Shown here in pieces: positions 17,185 through 26,470 of a stretch of 64,000 bases of DNA. This DNA comes from Halohasta salina (lineage in GTDB: Archaea; Halobacteriota; Halobacteria; Halobacteriales; Haloferacaceae): the NCBI RefSeq assembly GCF_024178165.1, contig NZ_JAMZIE010000001.1, forward strand, positions 62,001-126,000, written 5' to 3'. Below the pieces are notes generated by a model. That model made no database searches. It was not told the origin of the DNA and saw only the letters and a program-made list of their open reading frames with translations. Each line of letters opens with the position of its first letter. Within the stretch, counting starts at the first letter, position 1. The translations under genes were made by a program, and so were the position numbers.

Positions 17185-18522
17185 GAGGCTCGCGCCGTCG
17201 AACGCCGTGCGTTCGTAGTCGACGTCCATCAGGTCGAGGATCGTCGGCGCGATGTCGAACAGATCGGCGTCGGTGATCGAGACGTCGGGGTCGTCGACCA
17301 GCAGCGTTGCGTTGTCGAAGCTGTGCATCCCGTTTCGCGGGCCGATCCCGAAGACCTCGTCGTGGCCCTTGAAGCCGGATTTGAGGTCGAAGCCGTGGTT
17401 TGGGATGGCCACGAGGTCCGGCGCGATGTCGTCGTGGTCGCCGCGGAAGGCGACTTCCTTCTCGACGACGCGCTCACAGACGGGCGTCCCGTCGGGGCCT
17501 TCGAGTGCTTCGAGGTCGGCTTTGAGCTCCGCACGAACCTCTTCGTACTCGTCTTCGGGGACGCTCCCGCGCGGCTCACGGCCTTCGAGGTTGATGTAAA
17601 ATCGGCCGGGGATCAGCGAGTAGGCCCGCGTCTCGTCGGCGATGTCGCCGAGTTCGCTGTGGTCGTCGTCCTCGTAGGAGAGCCATCCCTCTTCCTGTAG
17701 CCAGGTGTTGCAGTGGACCTCGTGATCGAGACTGGTAAAGCCGTGATCCGAGGCGACGACGAGGGTGACGTCGTCGGGTAGCAGCTCGCGGATCTGCCCC
17801 AGATAGTCGTCGAGTTGCTCGTAGAACTCGAGGAACGCCTCCTTGTTCTCGCCGTCGTCCTCGTAGTCTTTGAACAGGAAATGGTTGACCCGATCGGTGG
17901 TCATGAAGACCCCGAAGAACAGATCCCAGTCGTCGGCAGTGAGGTAGTGTTCGAACGCGTCGAATCGCCGGTCGAGGGTCTTGTGAGCGTGGTCGACGAA
18001 CTCGCTTTTGTCGTCTTTGTGGCCGAGTTTGGCGTTGACGTCGATGATGTAGTCGCCGGACTCCAGTGTCTCCCGCAGTTCGTCGGGGTGGCTGGCCTTG
18101 TCGACGCCCGGCGAGAGGAACCCCGAGACCATCCGCTGGACGTTCCGCTGGGGCGGGAAGGTGACGGGGACGTTGAGGACGGTGGCATCCCGTCCTGCCT
18201 CGCTAATTCGGTCCCAGAGCCGGGTCGCTTGGACGTCTTGGCCCATCGGGACGTAGGTGTCGTAAGAGCCGATCTCCCGATCTTGGAATCCATATACTCC
18301 TGTTTCGCCGGGATTGACGCCCGTAGTGAGGGCTGGCCAGCAGGCACTCGACTCCGGCGGCACGATGCTGTCGATCGAGCCCGCCGACCCCTCGTCGGCC
18401 AACGCTGCGATGTTCGGAAACCGGTCTTCGTTGTCCGACAGCAGGCTAAACGGGACCCCATCGATGCCGATAAAAGCGACACGCGGCGCGTCGTCGCCAC
18501 GCAGCCGATCGAACAAACCCAT
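17176..18522 (-). CDS. Alkaline-phosphatase-superfamily hydrolase (type I phosphodiesterase/nucleotide pyrophosphatase-like)
   Basis: 448 residues. The metal-binding IGIDGVPFSLL near the N-terminus, the nucleophile region PPESSACWPALTTG and VVASDHGFTSLDHEVH are the family's three metal/active-site motifs; a C-terminal MHSFDNATLLVDDPDV segment completes it. It should hydrolyse phosphodiester or phosphonate-type bonds of an unknown substrate. No signal peptide, so it is probably cytosolic; haloarchaeal relatives often sit in surface-glycan gene clusters. It converges on cetZ with a 9-base overlap. Confidence 0.87.
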   Translation of the reverse strand: MGLFDRLRGDDAPRVAFIGIDGVPFSLLSDNEDRFPNIAALADEGSAGSIDSIVPPESSACWPALTTGVNPGETGVYGFQDREIGSYDTYVPMGQDVQATRLWDRISEAGRDATVLNVPVTFPPQRNVQRMVSGFLSPGVDKASHPDELRETLESGDYIIDVNAKLGHKDDKSEFVDHAHKTLDRRFDAFEHYLTADDWDLFFGVFMTTDRVNHFLFKDYEDDGENKEAFLEFYEQLDDYLGQIRELLPDDVTLVVASDHGFTSLDHEVHCNTWLQEEGWLSYEDDDHSELGDIADETRAYSLIPGRFYINLEGREPRGSVPEDEYEEVRAELKADLEALEGPDGTPVCERVVEKEVAFRGDHDDIAPDLVAIPNHGFDLKSGFKGHDEVFGIGPRNGMHSFDNATLLVDDPDVSITDADLFDIAPTILDLMDVDYERTAFDGASLLK

Positions 18523-18633
18523 ACTGGCCCTACTGGTGAGTCCCTTAAGAAGTTTCAGTTTCGGGCCGGTTCGGGCGCTATCTCCGACGCCAGCGGCGAT
18601 ACACCGAAGTACGCGCCCGTCCTACCGGCGGGC

Positions 18634-19071
18634 GTGCAGGAGTACCAGCGAAAACAGCTTCTCGAACGTGTCGGCCGCGACGGGTCGACGGTCGGCGCAC
18701 AGATCCCCGAGGCCATCGAGGTGCAGGGCGAGGAGCTGGATCTCCGGACGTTCGTCTTCGAAATCAAGCGACGGGAGACGATCCCGCCGGGCGAACGCGA
18801 GCGCGTCGAGCAGGCCAAACGGAACCTCCGTCGCGAGCGGGTCGACCGCCTCACGCTGATCGAGGACAACGCGGTGAGCTACGAGCGCGGCGAGGCACTC
18901 GCCGAGTCGATCATCGGTATCGATCGGGCGCTCAACGCCTTGGATCAGTTGGACCCGGTCGACCTCGAAGCCGAGAGCAAGCGGCAGGCGGCCGCCGACA
19001 CGAAACGGTGGACGAAGTTCCTGAAGAAGGCGTTGGGCCACGAGGACGCCAACAAACGCAACCGGCGGTGA
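18634..19071 (+). CDS. DUF5788-like haloarchaeal protein
   Basis: 145 residues beginning at GTG 18634 (VQEYQRKQLLERVGRDG), the usual N-terminus of haloarchaeal DUF5788; no ATG or GTG in this frame is closer to the neighbouring gene. Mostly helical and highly charged, ending in a basic tail (DANKRNRR). Function unknown. A CTTAAGAA TATA-like element is present at about 18543-18551, between this gene and the divergent phosphodiesterase-like gene. polX follows 79 bases downstream on the same strand. Confidence 0.75.
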   Translation: MQEYQRKQLLERVGRDGSTVGAQIPEAIEVQGEELDLRTFVFEIKRRETIPPGERERVEQAKRNLRRERVDRLTLIEDNAVSYERGEALAESIIGIDRALNALDQLDPVDLEAESKRQAAADTKRWTKFLKKALGHEDANKRNRR

Positions 19072-19150
19072 GGCGAGCCGCCGATCAGGCCGACACGCTC
19101 GGTCGACCCCGGAACCGGGAGCTAAGTGGGCGGCGTCCGAACGGCCGGCA

Positions 19151-20917
19151 ATGAGCTACAACGACGAGATCGCCCGCCTCCTGTACGAGTTCGCCGACCG
19201 GCTCGAAGCCGAGGGCGTCGAGTACAAGCCCACCGCCTACCGGCGAGCGGCCGAAAACATCGCCGATCACCCCGAACCGGTCGACCAACTCGCGGCGACC
19301 GGCCAAGACGCCGTCGAGGAGATCGACCGTGTGGGCGATGCGATCGCCTCGAAAGTCGTCGAGTACGTCGAGACCGGCCGGATCGCCGAGCTAGACGAAC
19401 TCAGGGAATCGATGCCCGTCGACATCGAGGCGCTGACCAGCGTCGAAGGTGTCGGCCCGAAAACCGTCGGCTCGCTGTACGAGGCGCTCGACATCACCGA
19501 TCTCGACGAACTCGAAGCCGCCGCCGAGGCGGGCGAGATTCGGGAGATCACGGGGTTCGGCGCGAAAACCGAACAGAACATTCTCGACAACATCCCGTTT
19601 GCCCGCCAGAGCCAGCAGCGCGAGCGACTCGGCGACGCCCGCCCGGTCGCCGACCGCGTGCTGGCGTATCTGGAGAGCGTCGACCCGGTCGACCGGGTCG
19701 AAGTCGCGGGGTCGATCCGTCGCTGGAAGGATACCATCGGTGACGTCGACGTCCTCGCCGCGAGCGAGGACAGCGAAGCCGTCGTCGAGGCGTTCACCGA
19801 CTGGGAGCACGCCGACGACGTGATCGAGGCCGGGAGCCACAAATCCAGCCTCCGGGCCGACGACATGCGCGTCGACCTCCGGGTGGTCGTTCCCGAGGAG
19901 TTCGGCGCAGCCCTCCAGTACTTCACGGGGAGCAAGGACCACAACGTCGCCCTCCGGAACGTCGCCATCGATCAGGAGCGCAAACTCAACGAGTACGGCG
20001 TCTTCGACGTCTCGGGTCTCGACGACCCCGCAGCGTCGACCGCCGAAGACGCCCGCCGGGAGGGGGTTCGACTCGGCGGATCGACCGAAGCCGAGATGTA
20101 CGACGCCCTCGGACTCGACTGGATTCCACCGGAACTCCGGGAGGACACCGGCGAGATCGCCGCGGCGGCCGATGGGTCGTTGCCGGATCTCGTCGAGGAG
20201 GCGGTGATCCGTGGCGATCTCCACACCCACAGCGAGTGGTCCGACGGCCGGTACTCGATCCGGGAGATGGCCGCGGCGGCGGCGGACCGTGGCTACGACT
20301 TCCATGCGGTCACCGACCACGCCACGGGCGCGGGGATCATCGAGTCGATCGGGCTGTCGGACGCTGATCTCCGCGAGCAGGCCGACGAGATCGCGGCGGT
20401 ACGGGACGAGGTCGACGTCGACCTCCTGCACGGCGTCGAGACCAACATCGAGGCCGACGGCTCGCTGAGCACGGCCGACGACGTGTTGGCCGACCTCGAC
20501 GTGGTGGTCGCCTCGCCACACAGCGCGCTCGACGGCGAGACCGAGGCCGCCACCGAGCGACTGTGCCGGGCGATCGAACACCCTGCGGTCGACATCGTCG
20601 GCCACCCGACCGGGCGGATGATCAACAACCGAGAGGGGTTGCCGCTGGATTTCGCTGCCGTCGCGGCGTGTGCGGCCGAACACGACACCGCCCTCGAAGT
20701 CAACGCCAACCCGATGCGGCTGGATCTCCACGGCGAGGCCGTCCGCGCGGTCGTCGACGCCGGCGGGACGATCGCTATCGACACCGACGCCCACGGCCCC
20801 GGAGCCTTCGAGAACGTCCGGTTCGGCGTTCGGACTGCCCGCCGTGGCTGGGCCGAGGCCGACCACGTCATCAACACGTGGTCGGTCGACCGACTGCGGT
20901 CGTTTCTGACCACCTAG
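19151..20917 (+). CDS. polX: DNA polymerase X with C-terminal PHP 3'-5' exonuclease domain
   Basis: 588 residues. Helix-hairpin-helix motifs (VEGVGPKTVG and TGFGAKTEQN) lie near residues 98 and 136; the nucleotidyltransferase core has GSIRR followed by IGDVDVL, with the metal-binding acidic pair. The PHP domain starts around residue 355 with GDLHTHSEWSDG and DFHAVTDHA. This is the prokaryotic PolX architecture used in base-excision and gap repair. Complete length; ATG 19151. Confidence 0.93.
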   Translation: MSYNDEIARLLYEFADRLEAEGVEYKPTAYRRAAENIADHPEPVDQLAATGQDAVEEIDRVGDAIASKVVEYVETGRIAELDELRESMPVDIEALTSVEGVGPKTVGSLYEALDITDLDELEAAAEAGEIREITGFGAKTEQNILDNIPFARQSQQRERLGDARPVADRVLAYLESVDPVDRVEVAGSIRRWKDTIGDVDVLAASEDSEAVVEAFTDWEHADDVIEAGSHKSSLRADDMRVDLRVVVPEEFGAALQYFTGSKDHNVALRNVAIDQERKLNEYGVFDVSGLDDPAASTAEDARREGVRLGGSTEAEMYDALGLDWIPPELREDTGEIAAAADGSLPDLVEEAVIRGDLHTHSEWSDGRYSIREMAAAAADRGYDFHAVTDHATGAGIIESIGLSDADLREQADEIAAVRDEVDVDLLHGVETNIEADGSLSTADDVLADLDVVVASPHSALDGETEAATERLCRAIEHPAVDIVGHPTGRMINNREGLPLDFAAVAACAAEHDTALEVNANPMRLDLHGEAVRAVVDAGGTIAIDTDAHGPGAFENVRFGVRTARRGWAEADHVINTWSVDRLRSFLTT

Positions 20918-21039
20918 CCTTTCGCCGACTGTCCCCGGCCGCTCGATCACCGTATCACTCCGGTCGCGGTTCTTCGCAGTCGAACGTTAGCGGAAAGTAG
21001 TCGACGCCTACCGGGTCACCGATCCGTGGTAACCACGGG

Positions 21040-21972
21040 CTACCGCGGTTCCCACTCCTCGCAGGCGTCCATGTCGTCCATCAGTTCGTCGTGGTAGGCG
21101 CAGTAGGGGCGGATACCGGTGTCGGTGCGGACGTATTTGAACTCGACGCAGCTGCCGCAGTAGCGGTCGACCGAGGATTCGGCGTCGGGCGTGCCGGCCG
21201 AGCCGCTCGGCGACCCCGGGCCGATCCGGTCGACACCGGGTTCTTCAGAGGTATTGGGCGAGTCGGGTGTGGTCGTCCCCTCAAGTGGCGAGCTGATCGC
21301 CTCGGTCGCCGCGCCGCCGTCGCTGGTGGTCGCGCCGGGCGTCGCCGAGCGGTCGCCGGCTGTCTGGGTGTCGACCTCGCCGTCGGGCGTCGAACCGAGG
21401 AAGCCGATCCCGCCGAGTCCATTGAACCCGTTGAGCTCCGATCGGTCGACCTCGACGGTTCTGGTCTCACCCTGCCGGGTAACCTCCATCGTGACGGTGC
21501 CGCCGGGATCGTTGCGGATCTTGAAATTGGCGATGCCGACCAGCAGACAGCCAATGGTCGTCAGCATGCCGAGGGCGTAGACGCCGGCGGTCGGCAGCGT
21601 GAGGTCGACCCCCGGGTTCGCACAGGTCGTCCCGATCCACTGGCAGGGGTAGGCGTGGGCGAAGATGGCCACCCCGAAGATCGACAGCGACGCCCCGACC
21701 AGCGCGGCCGTCCGGGTCCGCCGGTCGGCCGGCAGTACGGTGAGGACGCCGAGCGACAGGGCCGGGAGCCCGATTCCGCCGAGGACCCCGCCGAGCCACC
21801 GCGTCTCGCCGATCGAGTACCCACGGGAGGTCAACACGCCCGAGCCGGCGACGACGATCGCCGTCAACAGCAGCACCGCCCCGACGAGAAAGAGGCCGAC
21901 GCCCAGATAGAGGCGGTGCCGCCCCTGCCGGGCGGCGACACTCCCCTTGTAGGCCTCGGATAGATCGGTCAT
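21040..21972 (-). CDS. Four-helix membrane protein with C-terminal Cys/His motif
   Basis: 310 residues. Four membrane helices span about residues 25-165; a long Ser/Thr/Gly/Asp-rich linker (about 205-270) leads to a C-terminal cytosolic module CGSCVEFKYV...YCAYHDELMDDMDACEEW (motif pieces), a likely zinc-binding site of four cysteines and a histidine. It resembles a haloarchaea-specific family of unknown function. ATG 21972 is chosen over an ATG 27 bases upstream because it gives MTDLSEAYKG, a normal cytosolic start. Confidence 0.75.
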   Translation of the reverse strand: MTDLSEAYKGSVAARQGRHRLYLGVGLFLVGAVLLLTAIVVAGSGVLTSRGYSIGETRWLGGVLGGIGLPALSLGVLTVLPADRRTRTAALVGASLSIFGVAIFAHAYPCQWIGTTCANPGVDLTLPTAGVYALGMLTTIGCLLVGIANFKIRNDPGGTVTMEVTRQGETRTVEVDRSELNGFNGLGGIGFLGSTPDGEVDTQTAGDRSATPGATTSDGGAATEAISSPLEGTTTPDSPNTSEEPGVDRIGPGSPSGSAGTPDAESSVDRYCGSCVEFKYVRTDTGIRPYCAYHDELMDDMDACEEWEPR

Positions 21973-22098
21973 GCGACCGGCTATGTGTCGGGGATACAAA
22001 ACAGTATGTCAGACAGTCACCGGTTGGAAACAATTCGGGGGGTATTCGGTCGCCGACCGGATCGAAAACGTTAGGCGGACCGCACCGAACCTACTAGT

Positions 22099-22383
22099 AT
22101 GGCAGACGACGACGAGGCCGACGCGGAGCCGACTGTCCAGCTCGGCGACGGACGGGCCGTCGACGGCGCGCCGGTCGCCCGGATCGCCGCCCGGCTCACG
22201 TGGCCACAGACGAAAAGCGACATCCTCACCAAGGTCGGCGAGACGGAGATCCGAACGCCGGACGGCCCCCAGCGGCTCGACGAACTCCTCGAACCGGTCG
22301 AGACTACCTACTACGACCGCCGACAGACGTTCGTCGAGGCGGTCTTCGAGGAGATCGGCCACGAACCGGTCGCCACCGAGTAA
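22099..22383 (+). CDS. DUF5789-like small haloarchaeal protein
   Basis: 94 residues: an acidic N-terminus, then VARIAARLTWPQTKSDIL, IRTPDGPQRLDELL and TTYYDRRQTFVEAV, matching the pattern of haloarchaeal DUF5789, a small protein of unknown function. Start ATG 22099 follows CTACTAGT. A DUF302 gene begins 48 bases downstream on the same strand, so the two probably share a transcript ended by the hairpin at 22893-22914. Confidence 0.8.
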   Translation: MADDDEADAEPTVQLGDGRAVDGAPVARIAARLTWPQTKSDILTKVGETEIRTPDGPQRLDELLEPVETTYYDRRQTFVEAVFEEIGHEPVATE

Positions 22384-22430
22384 CGCCGCCGTACCCCGCC
22401 TCCTTTTGCCCCCCGACGCGTAGGGTGGGT

Positions 22431-22886
22431 ATGTCGCTCCCCTTCGATCCGGCGGCGGTCGACCCCGAGGAGTTCGGCGAGAAACAGGCCACCCTCGAAA
22501 TGGGCCACCAGGAGGCCATCGAGTACGTCCGGGCGGTCTGTACCGACGCCGGCTTCGGCGTTCCCGTCGAGTTCTCACCCTCCGAGATGCTCAACAAGAA
22601 GGTCGACGCCGACCGGGACCCCTACTACGTGCTTGGCGCGTGCAATCCGGTCATCGCCGACCGGGCGCTGGATGCGACCGACAAGCGGCTCGGCGCGCTG
22701 ATGCCCTGTAACATGATCATCTGGCAGGAGGAGCCGGGGCTCCAGCGCGTCTACCACGTCTCGATCATGAAGATCGCGCGGCTGCTCGGGATGGCCGACG
22801 ATGCTGACGAGATGGACGCGATCATCGAGGACACCGGCGAGATGGTCGCGGCGGTCTTCGCGGAACTCGACGCCGACGACGAGTAG
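22431..22886 (+). CDS. DUF302 domain protein
   Basis: 151 residues. A single DUF302 alpha/beta domain: YVRAVCTDAGFGVPVEF, YVLGACNPVIADRALDA and LMPCNMIIWQE are typical. Biochemical role unknown; in some bacteria DUF302 proteins sit with sulfur or metal redox genes, but the neighbours here give no such hint. The cysteines in GACNP and MPCNM are conserved in this family. Confidence 0.85.
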   Translation: MSLPFDPAAVDPEEFGEKQATLEMGHQEAIEYVRAVCTDAGFGVPVEFSPSEMLNKKVDADRDPYYVLGACNPVIADRALDATDKRLGALMPCNMIIWQEEPGLQRVYHVSIMKIARLLGMADDADEMDAIIEDTGEMVAAVFAELDADDE

Positions 22887-22892
22887 CCGGCA

Positions 22893-22914
22893 GTCGACTG
22901 TTGTCGACGTTTTT
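22893..22914 (+). terminator. Hairpin plus T5 terminator after DUF302 gene
   Basis: GTCGAC (22893-22898) pairs with GTCGAC (22903-22908) across TGTT and is followed by GTTTTTG. It starts seven bases after the DUF302 stop codon. Confidence 0.6.
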
Positions 22915-23077
22915 GTGGCCCGACGGACGACACCCTCGACGCGCGCGGTCCGTTTCGACTCCGAATCAGGGACGAATTTGGGAGAGAGTTCGGTCGAAGG
23001 GTGGGCCCATCCGGGAACCATTCCAGCGGGAGTTCGGAAATCGTTCATGAGGGGGTTCGCCGTTGGAACGGACGCAT

Positions 23078-24487
23078 ATGTCGAACCACAAACGACGGAC
23101 GATACTGAAATCGGTCGGTGGCGTTGCCGTAGTCGGTACCCTCGCTGGCTGTACGGGTGGCGGCACCGACGAGGAGTCGACCGACGGCTCCGACGAGGAG
23201 ATGAACGACTCCGAGGAGACGGATGGCTCCGAGGAGCCCGAAACGGATGCCAGCCTCCGGGTCGCCCACCTCTCGCCGGATGCGCCGAACGTCGACGTCT
23301 ACCTCGACGGCGACGCGGTGCTCGAAGACGTTCCTTACCGAACGGTCAGCGACTACCTCGACGTCGCTTCGGGTACCTACGAGGTCATGATCACGGCTGC
23401 CGGCGACATGGAGACGGTCGTCTTCGACGAGGAACTCGACGTTCCGGCCGCCGACATCACCGTCGCGGCGGTCGGCGAACTCGCTGAGGAAAACCACCCG
23501 TTTGCGGTCGAGGTCTACGAGGACGATCTGTCGGACCCCGGTGAGAACGCCCGGATCAGACTCGCCCACGCCGCACCTGACGCGCCGAACGTCGACGTGA
23601 CCGCCGGCGGCGACGTGCTCTTCGAGGACGTTCCGTTCGGCGCAGCCGGCGCGGTCGAGGTGCCCGCCGGCGAGTACCAACTCGAAGTCCGGCCCGCAAC
23701 CGAGGACAACGACGGCGACGTCGTCGCCAGCTTCGATGTCGCACCCGAGGCCGGCGTGGTCTACTCCGGCTTCGCGGTCGGCTACCTCGAACCCGACGAG
23801 GCCCCGGCCGACGAGCCATTCGACCTCGAACTCGTCGTCGACGCCGATATGGGCGGCTCCGAAGAGTCGGAGCCCGACCCGGATGCCAGCCTCCGAGTGG
23901 CCCATCTCTCGCCGGACGCGCCGAACGTCGACGTCTATCTCGACGGCGACGCGGTGCTCGAAGACGTCCCCTACCGCACGGTCAGCGACTATCTCGACGT
24001 CGCGTCGGGAACCTACGAGGTCATGATCACCGCGGCGGGCGACATGGAGACGGTCGTCTTCGACGAGGAACTCGACGTCCCGGCCGCCGAGATCACCGTC
24101 GCCGCGGTCGGCGAACTCGCCGAGGAAAACGAACCGTTCGCGGTCGAGGTCTACGAGGACGACGTCTCCGATCCGGGTGACAACGCCCGTGTTCGGCTCG
24201 TCCACGCCGCACCCGACGCGCCCAACGTCGACGTGACTGCCGGAGGCGATGTCCTCTTCGAGGACGTGCCGTTCGGTGCGGCCGGCGCGGTCGAAGTGCC
24301 GCCGGGCGAGTACGAACTCGACGTCCGACCAGCGACCGAGGACAACGACGGCGACGTCGTCGCCACCTTCGACGTCGCACCCGAGGCCGGGGTCGTCTAC
24401 TCCGGCTTCGCGGTCGGCTATCTCGCGCCCGACGAGGCCCCGGCCGACGAGCACTTCGACCTCGAACTCGTCGTCGACGCCGAGTAG
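23078..24487 (+). CDS. Tat lipoprotein with four DUF4397 domains (internally duplicated)
   Basis: 469 residues. KRRTILKSVGG is a twin-arginine signal and LAGC the lipobox; an acidic Asp/Glu/Ser linker follows (about 30-56). Then come two near-identical 212-residue units (residues 57-268 and 269-469), each made of two DUF4397 beta domains beginning LRVAHLSPDAPNVDVYLDG and RLAHAAPDAPNVDVTAGG. DUF4397 domains are extracellular and of unknown function. ATG 23078 gives the normal Tat start. A winged-helix regulator gene begins 51 bases after the stop. Confidence 0.9.
   Translation: MSNHKRRTILKSVGGVAVVGTLAGCTGGGTDEESTDGSDEEMNDSEETDGSEEPETDASLRVAHLSPDAPNVDVYLDGDAVLEDVPYRTVSDYLDVASGTYEVMITAAGDMETVVFDEELDVPAADITVAAVGELAEENHPFAVEVYEDDLSDPGENARIRLAHAAPDAPNVDVTAGGDVLFEDVPFGAAGAVEVPAGEYQLEVRPATEDNDGDVVASFDVAPEAGVVYSGFAVGYLEPDEAPADEPFDLELVVDADMGGSEESEPDPDASLRVAHLSPDAPNVDVYLDGDAVLEDVPYRTVSDYLDVASGTYEVMITAAGDMETVVFDEELDVPAAEITVAAVGELAEENEPFAVEVYEDDVSDPGDNARVRLVHAAPDAPNVDVTAGGDVLFEDVPFGAAGAVEVPPGEYELDVRPATEDNDGDVVATFDVAPEAGVVYSGFAVGYLAPDEAPADEHFDLELVVDAE
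23246..24487 (+). repeat. 636-base tandem gene-internal duplication
   Basis: The copies begin at GATGCCAGCCTCCG (23246) and at the matching site 23882, a period of 636 bases or 212 codons in frame. By eye the two copies are nearly identical at protein level, with differences mostly at third codon positions, so the duplication is fairly old or under strong selection. Confidence 0.85.
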
Positions 24488-24538
24488 AGCCACCAACGTA
24501 CCAACATATTTAGGCGCGTCCCACACATCGCAGCCTGT

Positions 24539-24817
24539 ATGGAGGCCGTCCTGTGGTACGTGTTGACCGGTACCCGGGGGGGTCCGAACCGTGTCCGCAT
24601 CCTGCGGGCGGTCGACGAACGGCCGCGGAACGCCAACCAGCTCGCCGAAACGTTGGAGCTCGATTACTCGACGGTTCGTCACCATCTGGATGTCCTTCGG
24701 AACCACGGCATCATCAAGAAGACGGGCGACAACTACGGCGCGGTCTACTCCCCGACCGAGGGGGCCGAACGGAACTGGGACCTCATCGAGGAGATCGCGG
24801 AGGAACTACCACTATGA
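24539..24817 (+). CDS. Winged helix-turn-helix transcriptional regulator
   Basis: 92 residues, an ArsR-like winged helix: RILRAVDERPRNANQLAETL, the recognition region LDYSTVRHHLDVLRNHGII and the wing KKTGDNYGAVYSPT. A TATA-like ACATATTTAGG lies about 30 bases before ATG 24539, so the message is probably leaderless. A three-helix membrane protein gene starts 29 bases downstream, which suggests a sensor/regulator or co-regulated pair. Confidence 0.85.
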   Translation: MEAVLWYVLTGTRGGPNRVRILRAVDERPRNANQLAETLELDYSTVRHHLDVLRNHGIIKKTGDNYGAVYSPTEGAERNWDLIEEIAEELPL

Positions 24818-24845
24818 CACCGACGAGACACACGGGGGCGGAGGG

Positions 24846-25151
24846 ATGACCGACTGGATAGCGATCGCGCAGGTCAGCGTCTCGCTGAACGTGCTCATGC
24901 TGTTCGTACTGACAGGTATCTGGGCACGCAACTACCGGGCGTTCAGATCCAAACACGCAATCGGGCTCGCCGTCTTCGGAGCCGTACTGCTCGCACAGAA
25001 CGGCCTGACGCTGTACTTCTACTCGTTCCATCCGGTGCTCGCCTCGTGGTTCGCGACCGATATGCCGCCCCAAGCGTGGACGGCGAACATCGTCCTCCAC
25101 GTCTTCCAGACGGTCGCCCTCGCGTTCCTGCTGTGGGTCACGTGGGACTGA
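24846..25151 (+). CDS. Three-helix small membrane protein
   Basis: 101 residues with three membrane helices (about 8-28, 38-56, 74-98). No family is recognised with confidence. ATG 24846 is preceded by GGGGGCGGAGGG, a good Shine-Dalgarno, consistent with being the second gene of an operon with the winged-helix regulator. It converges with nreA, 17 bases apart. Confidence 0.75.
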   Translation: MTDWIAIAQVSVSLNVLMLFVLTGIWARNYRAFRSKHAIGLAVFGAVLLAQNGLTLYFYSFHPVLASWFATDMPPQAWTANIVLHVFQTVALAFLLWVTWD

Positions 25152-25168
25152 CCATTTTTAAGAACAAT

Positions 25169-26431
25169 TTATAAAAACGCGTCCAGCCCGGACTGTCGAC
25201 CCGCCGCCAGCGTCGACTGCCGCCGAAGCTGGGCCATCGACACCGGCAGCCGGTCGACGATTCCCCTGATCGCCGCATCGAACGTCTCGCTTTCGCCCCG
25301 CTCGCCGTCGAAGGCATGCCGGATCGCCTCCCGGACCTGCCAGACGCCGACCGGCCCCCAGTACTCGTCGGAGACGTGCCGGAGGACGAGGGCTTTGGCC
25401 TGTCGACCGATCGCGTCGAGGTGTTCGAGCACTGCTAGCCGGGCGGCGTAGTAGGCTCCCGCGGTCTGGTCGACGTAGCTCGTCCGGCCCGATTTGCCCT
25501 CGTAGTCACTGGCTAACCAAATACCCGCCTCCGGGTCGGGGTTCCAGACGCTGCCCGGCGCTTTGAATTCGACCAACTCGAACTCCCACTGCCCCGGCGC
25601 GAGGATCATCCAAAAACTGTTGCCCAGATACTCGTTGTGGAACACCTGTACGGTGTCGACGCTCGGCGCGCTCCGCTGTTTGCCCCGGAGGAACTGGCCG
25701 ATCGTGTCGTCGACCGCGGTGATCGACCACCGCGTGGGGACGAGCCGCCGGTTGTCTTGCTGACCGAGTGCGCCCGCCGAGAGGATCGTGTTGATCTCGT
25801 AGACGTCGAACCCCCGGCCGTAGAGGTAGTTCATCGCGCCCGTCGCAGCCCAGTCGTCGTCTTCGAGGGTCTTTTCCACGGGCCGCGGGACGTGTGGGTT
25901 CTCGGTGAGTGTCGCTTCGTTCGCGCGTGCGCGAGGTCCCGTCGGCGTCGACACGTCACCCGGCGAGAGCCCCACATCGAGTTCCGGGGTGCCGTCGAGC
26001 CCGACTTCGACGCCGACGGGCCGGTCGGCGATCGCGACTTCGCGCTGGACCCCGAGGAAGCCGTTCCATGCGTCGTGGACGTTGGTCTCGACCGGCGTCG
26101 ACTGACTCGCATTTAGGAGGGACGTGCGCCGCTCGAAGACGTCGCCGATCGAGACGCCTTCGGTGTACCACTCGCCGCTGGTGGCGAACTGGGCGGCGTC
26201 GGCCTCGTTGCCGACCGGCGACAGGAGGCCGGTCGAGACCTCGGGGTAGCCCGCGCGGCCGACGAAAATGGAGGGCGAGACGCTGCCGAAGGCCCCGTCG
26301 TCGGCGACGTCGGCGAACTGGTCGTCGACGCCCTCTAAGCGGTCGAGGATCTCGTAGGACTTTTTGGCGGCGAGGCGGCGGCGCTCGGCGCGCTCGTTGG
26401 CCTCGTACTCGATGAACTCCGAGAGCCGCAT
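25169..26431 (-). CDS. nreA: NreA DNA-repair protein with PCNA-interacting tail
   Basis: 420 residues. The FVGRAGYPEVSTGLLSPVG segment (two motifs) and the C-terminal region with VWQVREAIRHAF are characteristic of archaeal NreA. The last residues QSGLDAFL form a PIP box (Q-x2-L-x2-F-L) for binding the sliding clamp PCNA. In Haloferax, loss of NreA gives sensitivity to DNA alkylation/crosslink damage. Full length; the gene is 39 bases downstream of tfb on the same strand. Confidence 0.93.
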   Translation of the reverse strand: MRLSEFIEYEANERAERRRLAAKKSYEILDRLEGVDDQFADVADDGAFGSVSPSIFVGRAGYPEVSTGLLSPVGNEADAAQFATSGEWYTEGVSIGDVFERRTSLLNASQSTPVETNVHDAWNGFLGVQREVAIADRPVGVEVGLDGTPELDVGLSPGDVSTPTGPRARANEATLTENPHVPRPVEKTLEDDDWAATGAMNYLYGRGFDVYEINTILSAGALGQQDNRRLVPTRWSITAVDDTIGQFLRGKQRSAPSVDTVQVFHNEYLGNSFWMILAPGQWEFELVEFKAPGSVWNPDPEAGIWLASDYEGKSGRTSYVDQTAGAYYAARLAVLEHLDAIGRQAKALVLRHVSDEYWGPVGVWQVREAIRHAFDGERGESETFDAAIRGIVDRLPVSMAQLRRQSTLAAGRQSGLDAFL

Positions 26432-26470
26432 CGGTCGACCCGAGGCCCCCGGCGGATTTGAACGTTCGGC

